A stretch of DNA of 18,581 bases from RGIG1927 sp045546275 (GCA_045546275.1 JAZQCM010000044.1:1-18581); one strand, 5' to 3'. Positions 5,606 to 11,213 are shown, counted from the stretch's first letter. Notes: generated by a model not told the origin, from the sequence alone. Made by a program: numbers and translations.

Positions 5606-5737
5606 ATGGATAAAGAGACCCGGAAATGGCTCGCTATAATCAGTATTGCTATTGCAGTAGTAGTTATTTTATTTTTCTTGATTTCGGGATTTGACCTTAG
5701 TGGTTTTGAAATTCATAAGGGGATTAAGATTAACTGA
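5606..5737 (+). CDS. Small single-span membrane peptide (43 aa)
   Basis: The reading frame starts MDKETRKWLA, continues as a single hydrophobic helix (IISIAIAVVVILFFLISGF, about 11-29), and ends in a short polar tail with EIHKGIKIN. The positive, Arg/Lys-bearing N-terminus before the helix suggests a cytoplasmic N-terminus. AAGGGGTG (5591-5598) lies 7 nt upstream, and a near-consensus promoter stands at 5553-5581. No homologue is recognised and the function is unknown. The combination of promoter, ribosome site and clean transmembrane helix makes a real small gene likely. Confidence 0.65.
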   Translation: MDKETRKWLAIISIAIAVVVILFFLISGFDLSGFEIHKGIKIN

Positions 5738-5790
5738 ATCTCAATTTTATGAGGTAGATGTTTAACCCAATTAAAGAGAGATAATTAAAA

Positions 5791-5832
5791 ATGGCATTTG
5801 ATTTAAAAAAAGAATATGGGGAGCAAAACTGA
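5791..5832 (+). pseudogene. Short remnant resembling the N-terminus of a GyrI-like protein
   Basis: A 13-codon frame, MAFDLKKEYGEQN, ends in TGATG, sharing one base with the VOC start. The opening MAFDxKKEYxE is the usual beginning of a family of GyrI-like small-molecule-binding proteins, as far as I recognise it, so this may be what is left after a deletion joined it to the next gene. It could equally be a short upstream leader frame coupled to the VOC gene. The ribosome site ahead of it is weak. Confidence 0.4.
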
Positions 5833-6290
5833 TGAAAATTAAAAATCCTATGCTGGTAGTAACAGATATTGATAAATCGGTAGAATTTTATAAAAAAGTG
5901 TTGGGTCTTCATGTGGTTATGGATTTTGGAGCGAATAAAACATTGACAGGTGGTTTGGCATTACAGACACTTGAAAGCTGGGAAGAGCTTATTGGTAAAG
6001 ATGATATTTCGTTTGGTGGAAATAGTTCAGAAGTTTATTTTGAAGAAGATAATTTTGATAGCTTTGCAGACAAACTGAAAACGTGTAAAGTGGAATATGT
6101 TCATCCTGTTAAGGAGCATTCTTGGGGACAGCGAGTGGTCAGAATATACGACCCGGATAAGCATATTATTGAGATTGGCGAAAATATGAAAGTGGTTTGT
6201 AAACGTTTCTTGGATAGTGGTATGACACCTGAGCAAGTAGCGGAAAGAATGGATGTGCCTGTAAAATTCGTAACTGCTTGTATGCGATAA
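5832..6290 (+). CDS. VOC-superfamily (glyoxalase/bleomycin-resistance-like) protein
   Basis: A 152-aa cytoplasmic protein with one vicinal-oxygen-chelate domain: the first beta-alpha unit PMLVVTDIDKSVEFYKKVLG (6-25), a strand with EVYFEED (67-73), and the closing VRIYDPDKHIIEIGE (103-117). The usual first metal ligand, His in strand 1, is Met7 here; Glu67 and Glu114 are present, so catalysis is uncertain and ligand binding or sequestration is possible. Residues 120-152 (CKRFLDSGMTPEQVAERMDVPVKF) form a small extra helical segment seen in some clostridial VOC proteins. GGGGAG lies 8 nt ahead of the ATG. The next gene is a GNAT enzyme; the pair could be a resistance-type cassette, which is inference. 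Confidence 0.85.
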   Translation: MKIKNPMLVVTDIDKSVEFYKKVLGLHVVMDFGANKTLTGGLALQTLESWEELIGKDDISFGGNSSEVYFEEDNFDSFADKLKTCKVEYVHPVKEHSWGQRVVRIYDPDKHIIEIGENMKVVCKRFLDSGMTPEQVAERMDVPVKFVTACMR

Positions 6291-6343
6291 ATTCCAATCT
6301 GAAAACGAAATCACGCCGAAAGGCTTGATTATATATTTTTTTT

Positions 6344-6458
6344 AAGGAGATTTGCTGTTTGAGAAAAAAGAGCACCTTGGAGATTGTATAAGCACGGAGG
6401 CTGTGTAATACAATTTCCGCACAAGCCTCCCAATACTTATAGTCTGGTTTCAGGAGGA
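6344..6458 (+). promoter_or_regulatory. Possible leader-peptide attenuator ahead of the GNAT gene
   Basis: AAGGAGA (6344-6350) is followed by a 10-codon frame from TTG at 6359 to TAA at 6389-6391. After it come interleaved complementary segments. ATTGTAT (6383-6389) can pair with ATACAAT (6408-6414). GGAGGCT (6396-6402) can pair with AGCCTCC (6424-6430), extended by TATAAG (6387-6392) with CTTATA (6436-6441). CCTCC (6426-6430) is also complementary to the GNAT ribosome site GGAGG (6453-6457). Mutually exclusive folds that expose or hide the ribosome site are thus possible. Complementarity is seen; regulation is inferred. Confidence 0.4.
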
Positions 6459-6466
6459 GAAAAATA

Positions 6467-7093
6467 ATGAGTAAAAATGACTTAATCATTCGTTTAGAAA
6501 GAAAAGAAGATTACCATGTGGTAGAAAACTTAGTAAGAGAAGCATTCTGGAATGTTTATCGCCCGGGATGCATGGAGCATTATCTTATAACAAAACTCAG
6601 AGATAATCCTGACTTTGTTAAGGAGCTTGATTTTGTTATGGAAATAAATGGTGAAATTATAGGGCAGAATGTGTTTGTAAAAGCAAGCATTAATGGGGAT
6701 GATGGAAGAAATATTCCCATTCTGACAATGGGCCCGATTTGCATTGCACCAGAATTTAAAAGGCAGGGTTATGGCAAAATATTGCTTGATTATTCTTTGG
6801 AAAAGGCAGCAGAGCTTGGTTATGGCGCTGTATGCTTTGAGGGGAATATCCATTTTTACGGTAAAAGCGGTTTTACCTTTGCAAGTGAATTTAATCTTCG
6901 GTACCGAGGAGTGCCCGAAGGGGAGGATGCATCGTTCTTTCTTTGTAAGGAGTTAGTTCCCGGATATTTAAGTGGTGTTAAGGGCGAGTACGGACCACCT
7001 GAGGGTTATCTTTTTCCGGAGGAAGAAGCGGAGGAGTTTGACAAAAAATTTCCTTATAAGGAAAAGTTGAAGCTCCCGGGACAGTTTTTCTAA
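6467..7093 (+). CDS. GNAT-family N-acetyltransferase
   Basis: A 208-aa acetyl-CoA-dependent acyltransferase of the YhbS-like GNAT group. The core runs from IIRLERKEDYHVVENLVREAF (7-27) through MGPICIAPEFKRQGYGKILL (87-106), which contains the acetyl-CoA pyrophosphate loop RQGYGK (99-104), to the final conserved HFYGKSGF (128-135). The C-terminal 60 residues (LVPGYLSGVKGEY, then acidic EEEAEEFDKKFP) are an extension common in this subgroup. An AGGAGGAG site stands about 8 nt upstream. The substrate cannot be read from sequence. It is monocistronic, with a structured leader upstream and a terminator at 7112. Confidence 0.9.
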   Translation: MSKNDLIIRLERKEDYHVVENLVREAFWNVYRPGCMEHYLITKLRDNPDFVKELDFVMEINGEIIGQNVFVKASINGDDGRNIPILTMGPICIAPEFKRQGYGKILLDYSLEKAAELGYGAVCFEGNIHFYGKSGFTFASEFNLRYRGVPEGEDASFFLCKELVPGYLSGVKGEYGPPEGYLFPEEEAEEFDKKFPYKEKLKLPGQFF

Positions 7094-7111
7094 ATAAACG
7101 AACAACAAAAG

Positions 7112-7157
7112 GGGCAATGCGTCATTGGCGCATTGCCCTGTTTTGGTTTTATTTTTT
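7112..7157 (+). terminator. Terminator after the GNAT gene
   Basis: GGGCAATGCG (7112-7121) and CGCATTGCCC (7129-7138) form a perfect 10-bp GC-rich stem with a 7-nt loop, followed by a T-rich run to 7157. Confidence 0.92.
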
Positions 7158-7158
7158 G

Positions 7159-7187
7159 TTGAAAAGGGTGAGAAGAGGGAGTATAGT
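7159..7187 (+). promoter_or_regulatory. Promoter of the XRE/SOR-like gene
   Basis: TTGAAA (7159-7164) and TATAGT (7182-7187) with a 17-bp spacer, 76 bp before the start codon. A small inverted repeat, CTACT/AGTAG (7202-7214), lies downstream and could be an operator. A second TATAAT (7239-7244) is too close to the ribosome site to be preferred. Confidence 0.55.
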
Positions 7188-7263
7188 TAAATTATTTCGC
7201 TCTACTTTTAGTAGGTGGAAAAAAGTGATGTATGGGGTTATAATCTTCGTGGAGGTGTGCAAA

Positions 7264-7854
7264 ATGAATCAATACGTTACCGGAATGATGATTAAACATT
7301 TGAGAGAGAAAAACAATCTTACCCAGGCGGAGCTTGCAAAAATGCTTCTGGTTTCTGACAAGGCTGTGTCAAAGTGGGAAACGGGGAAGGGCTACCCCGA
7401 TATATCATTAATAGAAAGCATTGCTAAGGTTTTCGGGGTGTCTGTTACGGAAATTATGACAGGGAATGCCGTGAGTAATGTTAATGTGTCGGCAAATATG
7501 CTAAAATCAAAGTTTTACGTGTGCCCTGTGTGTTTTAACAGTATCCATGCCATGGGAGATGCGGTGATAAGCTGTCACGGTGTGCTGTTAAAGCCTGCCA
7601 CATGGGAAAAGGCTGACGAAGGGCACAAGGCGATAGTTGAAAAGATTGAGGATGAGTATTACGTTAAGATACACCACCACATGACAAAAGACCATTACAT
7701 ATCCTTCATTGCGGCTTTGTCCCATGATAAAATTCAGCTGATAAAGCTTTACCCCGAGGGCTGTGCAGAGGGCAGGTTTAAAATTAACGGGGTTAAGAAA
7801 ATTCTTTATTATTGCACCGGGGATGGTTTGTTTTTTGTTGATGTGAAAAAGTGA
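7264..7854 (+). CDS. XRE regulator fused to a desulfoferrodoxin/superoxide-reductase-like domain
   Basis: A 196-aa two-domain protein. Residues 6-66 are an XRE helix-turn-helix (IKHLREKNNLTQAELAKML, then SDKAVSKWETGKGYPDISLI). Residues 84-106 hold a small metal knuckle, CPVC (87-90) with Cys104-His105, where desulforedoxin domains have two cysteines. Residues 119-194 match the superoxide-reductase fold: His121, His138 and His144 in HHHMTKDHYISFI, and the axial Cys184 in YYCTGDGLFF. The fourth histidine of the catalytic site (CNxHG in true reductases) is Asp187, so the iron site is altered. It is likely a metal- or redox-sensing repressor rather than an efficient enzyme. The start at 7264 is set by GGAGGT (7251-7256). 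No redox operon is adjacent. Domain matches are by pattern; the sensor role is inference. Confidence 0.85.
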   Translation: MNQYVTGMMIKHLREKNNLTQAELAKMLLVSDKAVSKWETGKGYPDISLIESIAKVFGVSVTEIMTGNAVSNVNVSANMLKSKFYVCPVCFNSIHAMGDAVISCHGVLLKPATWEKADEGHKAIVEKIEDEYYVKIHHHMTKDHYISFIAALSHDKIQLIKLYPEGCAEGRFKINGVKKILYYCTGDGLFFVDVKK

Positions 7855-7857
7855 GTG

Positions 7858-7884
7858 AAAGAGGGCGATTTACCGCCCTCTTTT
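7858..7884 (+). terminator. Terminator after the XRE/SOR-like gene
   Basis: AAAGAGGGCG (7858-7867) pairs with CGCCCTCTTT (7874-7883) around a 6-nt loop; a short T-run ends it. It begins directly after the stop codon. Confidence 0.88.
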
Positions 7885-7896
7885 GGCATATTTTGG

Positions 7897-7925
7897 TTGA
7901 AAACAGTAAAAAAGGGTGGTACAAT
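7897..7925 (+). promoter_or_regulatory. Promoter of the fliB-like/eamA pair
   Basis: TTGAAA (7897-7902) and TACAAT (7920-7925) with a 17-bp spacer, 20 bp before the start codon, with the AAAGGAG ribosome site following at once. Confidence 0.75.
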
Positions 7926-7945
7926 GAGGTAAAAGGAGTGATTCC

Positions 7946-8830
7946 ATGCGAAGTTTCAGACCTGATTATTATGAACAGTTTAAATGCAGTGCATCGGATT
8001 GTAAGCACAATTGCTGTATTGGCTGGGAAATTGATATTGACGAGGACACAATGGAAAATTATCTTGAAGCCGAGGGCGAAATGGGCACAAGGCTTAAGGA
8101 AAGCATTTCCTTTGAGGGGGATTGTCCGCATTTTATCTTAGGCGAAAAAGAGCGTTGCCCCTTTTTGAACGAGGAAAACCTTTGCGACATTATTATTAAC
8201 ATGGGTGAAGACAACCTTTGTGACATTTGCAAGGCGCATCCAAGATTTGTTAATGAAATTGAGGACAGAGAGGAAATCGGCTTGGGACTTTGCTGTGAGG
8301 CGGCGGCAAAGCTTATTATAGGCAATAAGGAAAAGGTGAAATTAATCGGCGAGGAAAATGTTGAAGAGGCGATTATTTTCAACATACGCTCACTTGTTAT
8401 TGAAACACTCCAGAATAGGGAAAAGCCCATTGACGAAAGGGTAAAAGATGTTTTGAAAATGATGAACATTTCAATCCCTGAAATTGATTGGGTGCTGGAA
8501 TTTATAAAGCTTGAAAGGCTCGATAGAAGCTGGAGTGAAATGCTTTATTCCTTAAAGGGTGCATCTAATGATTTAATCATGGACTGGAGCGTGCCCTTTG
8601 AACAAATTCTGGTGTACTTTGTGTACCGCTACATGGCAGAGGGTATGTATGACGGAAGATATAATGAAAGAATTGCCTTTGCCATTTTAAGCTACTATAT
8701 GATAAAAGAGCTTTTTAAACGAGGCGAGGAAACAATGGAAAACCTTTGCGACATTGCAAGGCGTTACTCCTGCGAGGTTGAATATTCGGAAGAAAACGTT
8801 GAAAGGATTCTTAGCTTGTTAGGAGGTTAA
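7946..8830 (+). CDS. FliB-like cysteine-cluster protein (annotated family: flagellin lysine-N-methylase)
   Basis: A 294-aa protein whose N-terminal 120 residues carry a dense set of cysteines: Cys14, 19, 23 and 24 (CSASDCKHNCC), then CPHF, CPFL, LCDI, LCDICKAHPRF and LCCEAA at about 60-116. This is the YkgJ/FliB metal-cluster pattern, likely an iron-sulfur or iron site. FliB methylates lysines of flagellin in Salmonella, but most clostridial members are shorter than FliB (about 400 aa) and sit away from flagellar genes, as here. The C-terminal 170 residues are helical and unassigned. AAAGGAG stands just ahead of the ATG. The downstream EamA gene starts 3 nt after its stop and is translationally coupled, so the two products may act together. 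Substrate unknown. Confidence 0.8.
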   Translation: MRSFRPDYYEQFKCSASDCKHNCCIGWEIDIDEDTMENYLEAEGEMGTRLKESISFEGDCPHFILGEKERCPFLNEENLCDIIINMGEDNLCDICKAHPRFVNEIEDREEIGLGLCCEAAAKLIIGNKEKVKLIGEENVEEAIIFNIRSLVIETLQNREKPIDERVKDVLKMMNISIPEIDWVLEFIKLERLDRSWSEMLYSLKGASNDLIMDWSVPFEQILVYFVYRYMAEGMYDGRYNERIAFAILSYYMIKELFKRGEETMENLCDIARRYSCEVEYSEENVERILSLLGG

Positions 8831-8833
8831 TTT

Positions 8834-9247
8834 ATGTGGTTTGTATTTGCACTTTTGTCGGCAGTTTTCGCTGCGTTAACATCAATACTTGCAAAGGTTG
8901 GTATTGAGGGGGTAAACTCCAATCTGGCAACGGCAATAAGAACCGTTGTTGTGGTTGGCATGAGCTGGCTGATGGTTTTTGTGACCAACACACAATCGGG
9001 AATTTTTGACATAAGCAAAAAAAGCTGGCTGTTTTTAATTTTGTCAGGCTTGGCAACAGGTGCGTCCTGGCTTTGCTACTACAAAGCGTTGCAGGTGGGC
9101 GAGGCAAGTAAGGTTGTGCCCATTGACAAACTAAGCGTTGTAATCACGCTCATTCTTGCATTTGTGTTTTTGCACGAAAGCTTTACATACAAATCGGCAA
9201 TCGGCTGTGTGCTGATAACAATAGGGACATTGTTTATGGTGTTGTAA
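8834..9247 (+). CDS. Single-domain EamA-family (DMT) membrane transporter
   Basis: A 137-aa integral membrane protein with one EamA domain, half the size of standard ten-helix drug/metabolite transporters. It shows about five hydrophobic segments: FVFALLSAVFAALTSILAKV, a strongly hydrophobic stretch around TVVVVGMSWLMVFV, WLFLILSGLATGASWLCYY (with the family's ASWLCYYKALQ), a segment around VVPIDKLSVVITLILAFVF, and GCVLITIGTLFMVL. Such half-size proteins work as dimers. GGAGG within the end of the preceding gene gives coupling across a 3-nt gap. Substrate unknown. Confidence 0.87.
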   Translation: MWFVFALLSAVFAALTSILAKVGIEGVNSNLATAIRTVVVVGMSWLMVFVTNTQSGIFDISKKSWLFLILSGLATGASWLCYYKALQVGEASKVVPIDKLSVVITLILAFVFLHESFTYKSAIGCVLITIGTLFMVL

Positions 9248-9286
9248 TAAGGCGAATAAAAAATGTAAAAAGTGCATAAAATAAAT

Positions 9287-9363
9287 ACGCAAAAGTTGCG
9301 TGTGATAAAAAGAAAAAATACGCAAATTTTGCGTATTTTTTGTTGCAAAGTTGCGTTTTGCGT
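9287..9363 (+). repeat. Cluster of TTGCGT/ACGCAA hexamers (likely operator array)
   Basis: Six copies of one hexamer lie in 77 bp: ACGCAA at 9287 and TTGCGT at 9296 (inverted, 3-bp spacer), ACGCAA at 9320 and TTGCGT at 9329 (inverted), and TTGCGT at 9351 and 9358 (direct, 7-bp period). The middle pair is embedded in a larger palindrome, AAATACGCAAA and TTTGCGTATTT (about 9316-9338), that with its T-tail may also terminate the preceding operon. The last two fall in the spacer of the XRE-MNT promoter. Confidence 0.7.
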
Positions 9364-9371
9364 GGTAAAAT
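9344..9371 (+). promoter_or_regulatory. Promoter of the XRE-MNT/HEPN operon
   Basis: TTGCAA (9344-9349) and TAAAAT (9366-9371) are 16 bp apart, 18 bp before the ATG at 9390. Two TTGCGT direct repeats occupy the spacer, where a bound XRE domain would block RNA polymerase. Confidence 0.5.
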
Positions 9372-9389
9372 ATTCTTGAGGTGAAGAAA

Positions 9390-9860
9390 ATGACGTTGAA
9401 AGACCTTCGAAAACAAAAAAAATTAACACAAAAGGAATGTGCAGAATATCTTGGAATTCCGTTAAGAACGTATCAGAATTATGAAACAGAGGATAGAAAG
9501 GCATCGACTATAAAATATGAGTTTATGGTCAGGAAATTAGAAGAGTATGGTTTTGTGGATGAGACCCACGGAATTTTAAGCCTTCAACAGATAAAGGATA
9601 GCTGTACAAAAGTTTTCAAGGAGTTTGAGGTTGAATATTGTTATCTTTTCGGCTCCTACGCAAAAGGCCTGGCCACCGAGGCGAGCGATGTTGACCTTTT
9701 GGTATCCACTGCCGCTTCGGGGATGAGATTTTATGAGCTGGTTGAAGCAATAAGAGAGGCTGTTTGCAAAAAGGTGGATGTTTTGAACAGGGAACAGTTA
9801 AACAATAATCCTCAGCTTGTAAACGAAATACTGAAGGATGGTGTTAAGATATATGGATAA
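9390..9860 (+). CDS. mntA: XRE-MNT fusion, antitoxin of a HEPN/MNT module
   Basis: A 156-aa two-domain antitoxin. Residues 3-35 are an XRE helix-turn-helix (LKDLRKQKKLTQKECAEYLG, then IPLRTYQNYE). Residues 66-156 are a minimal nucleotidyltransferase: GS at 88-89, ten residues, then DVD (100-102), the GSX10DXD motif, with a third Asp at 130 (KKVDVLN). All catalytic residues are present, so it should be able to AMPylate its partner, as MntA does to the HEPN toxin HepT. ATG at 9390 is preferred over GTG at 9381, which lies inside the GAGGTG ribosome site. It overlaps the HEPN gene by 8 nt. The added XRE domain replaces the need for a separate repressor, and the hexamer array just upstream is its likely operator. 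AMPylation is known from the family, not shown here. Confidence 0.88.
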   Translation: MTLKDLRKQKKLTQKECAEYLGIPLRTYQNYETEDRKASTIKYEFMVRKLEEYGFVDETHGILSLQQIKDSCTKVFKEFEVEYCYLFGSYAKGLATEASDVDLLVSTAASGMRFYELVEAIREAVCKKVDVLNREQLNNNPQLVNEILKDGVKIYG

Positions 9861-10185
9861 CGCAAAAACTGACGGATATTATCTTAATAAAATTATTTCA
9901 GACCTGACTTTTATTCTTGAAAATACAGAGGGAGTAACAAAAGAAGAACTGGAGAATGTAGAAATTCTGGTTGATTCTGTTATGTTCAGATTAATCCAGG
10001 TGGCAGAAAATTCTGAAAAATTAACAGAAACCTTTAAAACTGCCCATCCATCAATTCCTTGGAGAGCTATGAAAGGCTTGAGAAATCGAATTGTTCATGA
10101 GTATGGCAATGTTGATTTGTCGGTAGTGTATGATACTATTAAATACGATATACCGGTATTACTTTCAGAGCTTAAGGAAATATAA
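9853..10185 (+). CDS. hepT: HEPN-domain RNase toxin (HepT-like)
   Basis: A 110-aa all-helical HEPN protein of the DUF86/HepT kind. The catalytic motif RX4HXY is seen as Arg77, His82 and Tyr84 in RNRIVHEY; the tyrosine is the residue AMPylated by MntA in studied systems. The N-terminal helices (DGYYLNKIISDLTFILEN) and the LIQVAENSEKL segment are the dimer core. The start at 9853 overlaps the antitoxin end as ATGGATAA, with AAGGATGG about 12 nt upstream; the ATG at 9838 lies inside that site. The toxin follows its antitoxin, so the operon is antitoxin first. Length and motif suggest an intact, active toxin cleaving RNA, which is inferred from the family. Confidence 0.9.
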   Translation: MDNAKTDGYYLNKIISDLTFILENTEGVTKEELENVEILVDSVMFRLIQVAENSEKLTETFKTAHPSIPWRAMKGLRNRIVHEYGNVDLSVVYDTIKYDIPVLLSELKEI

Positions 10186-10186
10186 T

Positions 10187-10234
10187 AAAAAAAGACTGAA
10201 GCACATCGATTTTCGGTGTGCTTCAGTCTTTTTT
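10187..10234 (+). terminator. Long bidirectional terminator after the HEPN gene
   Basis: A stem of about 22 bp including one G-U pair (10187-10208 with 10212-10234 approximately), A-run on the left and T-run on the right. It starts at the hepT stop codon. On the minus strand the same hairpin contains the last three codons of an XRE gene remnant. Confidence 0.92.
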
Positions 10235-10318
10235 GTATGTTGCAATATCTTCAATTCTGCAGTTTAAAATACGGCAAAGCTCGCTCAATGTAAAGGTGTT
10301 GATGTTGCCGTTTTTTTG
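10223..10318 (-). pseudogene. C-terminal remnant of an XRE-type repressor gene
   Basis: On the minus strand an open stretch without a start encodes NGNINTFTLSELCRILNC followed by RIEDIATYKKD and TGA (10225-10223). This is the second half of a typical short XRE/Cro repressor, where the last helices read TLxxLCxxLxCxxxDI. A TAG lies in frame just upstream (10321-10319), and no N-terminal half with a recognition helix could be found. The rest has been lost, probably to insertion of the repeat and the membrane-protein pair beyond 10380. Confidence 0.65.
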
Positions 10319-10380
10319 CTACCCTATGCTACTGCTTTTTAATTTGATTTGTGGTATATAAATAGTGAGGGCGAAGGGGA

Positions 10381-10428
10381 GCACCTCATCCACCGCAAGC
10401 GGTCCTCCTTCCTCTCAAGGGGAAGGCT
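10381..10428 (+). repeat. Palindromic intergenic repeat, copy 1
   Basis: CACCTCATCC is followed by two hairpins: ACCGC/GCGGT (10392-10403) and CCTTCC/GGAAGG (10407-10426) with a CTCAAGG-type top. The same plan recurs at 16746-16793, where the first stem has a different sequence but still pairs. Such double-hairpin elements are abundant between genes in gut Clostridia; their role is unknown. Confidence 0.75.
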
Positions 10429-10444
10429 ATAGTGGAGGTGAAGT

Positions 10445-10879
10445 ATGGACAAATATATTACAATTATTATTTCGGGAATTGGTCTTTTAAGTATTTTTGT
10501 TGAGGTGAGCAAAATTAAGCTTAACCCCTGGAAAAAGCTTTTCGAATTTATAGGCGATGCTTTAAACAAGGACGTTAAAAAGGAATTAGCAAGCATTAAG
10601 GGGATGCTGAAAAGCCACAGCGAATGCTTAAAGGACATTGAAATGCTGGTTGACATGAACGAAATCAAGCGCATAAGGGCGGAGATTTTTGCTTTTGCAG
10701 ATTCCTGCAAAATAGGCAATCATCACACGGAGGATGCTTTTTTGCATATTATCGAAATCCATGACGATTACATGGAGCTGCTTGGTAAATACGACATGTC
10801 AAACGGCAGATTAAGCCTTGATTATGAATACATAACCCAGGTTTACCGTGACTGTGTTAAAAAGAAAAATTTATTATAG
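10445..10879 (+). CDS. Phage-type protein with N-terminal membrane anchor
   Basis: A 144-aa protein of a type seen next to holin genes in clostridial prophages. An N-terminal hydrophobic segment (ITIIISGIGLLSIFV, 5-19) is followed by EVSKIKLNPWKKLFEFIGDAL, a conserved block of the group. A helical stretch (about 45-75) that may form a coiled coil comes next, and then a C-terminal domain with HHTEDAFLHIIEIHDDY and a YITQVYRDCVKK end. GGAGGTG lies just ahead of the ATG. The next gene follows after 13 nt. No phage structural, integrase or endolysin gene is in the window, so this is either a remnant or a domesticated cassette. The function is unknown. Confidence 0.65.
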   Translation: MDKYITIIISGIGLLSIFVEVSKIKLNPWKKLFEFIGDALNKDVKKELASIKGMLKSHSECLKDIEMLVDMNEIKRIRAEIFAFADSCKIGNHHTEDAFLHIIEIHDDYMELLGKYDMSNGRLSLDYEYITQVYRDCVKKKNLL

Positions 10880-10892
10880 GAGGGATTTTATA

Positions 10893-11213
10893 ATGTTGGA
10901 AAAATTATCCGTATTTATGGCGTTGGTTGGCGTTTTAATCGGTGGGGTGAACATTATCACCGAGGTTTTAAAGGCTGTGTTTATTAAGGAAGAAACAAGT
11001 AAGCCATTGGTGGTGTTTATTGTGTCGGAAATTGTGTGCATGATAACAGGCTATGTATACTCAATTCTTTACACCGTAAAAATTACACCCGTTATTTTTT
11101 TAGGCGCTTTGGTGGGCGGTTTTTTCCTTTCTTATGGGGCAATGTACGGCTATGACAAGCTTTACGGCGGTTTTTTAAAGGGCATAGAACACTTTTTTAT
11201 AAAAGAAAAATAA
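10893..11213 (+). CDS. Holin-like small membrane protein
   Basis: A 106-aa protein with three hydrophobic segments: SVFMALVGVLIGGVNIITEV (6-25), LVVFIVSEIVCMITGYVYSI (39-58) and VIFLGALVGGFFLSYGAMYG (67-86). A YDKLYGG motif and a lysine-rich tail (EHFFIKEK) follow. The size, segment order and GYDKL-type ending resemble holin-like proteins of clostridial phages, which permeabilise the membrane for an endolysin. ATG at 10893 is set by AGGAGGG (10878-10884). It is cotranscribed with the gene before it and ends ahead of a weak terminator. A membrane role is sure; lytic activity is inferred. Confidence 0.65.
   Translation: MLEKLSVFMALVGVLIGGVNIITEVLKAVFIKEETSKPLVVFIVSEIVCMITGYVYSILYTVKITPVIFLGALVGGFFLSYGAMYGYDKLYGGFLKGIEHFFIKEK

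Noticed and set aside
7239..7244. Second TATAAT with TGGAAA upstream ahead of the XRE/SOR-like gene
   Set aside because: Transcription would start at the ribosome site itself (about 7251), so the promoter at 7159-7187 is preferred.
7117..7263. N-terminal extension of the XRE/SOR-like protein starting within the GNAT terminator
   Set aside because: It would be translated from the terminator hairpin and promoter; GGAGGT before ATG 7264 and the conserved XRE start there decide otherwise.
9287..9363. CRISPR array
   Set aside because: The repeats are only hexamers at irregular spacing and in both orientations; there are no 25-40 bp repeats or spacers.
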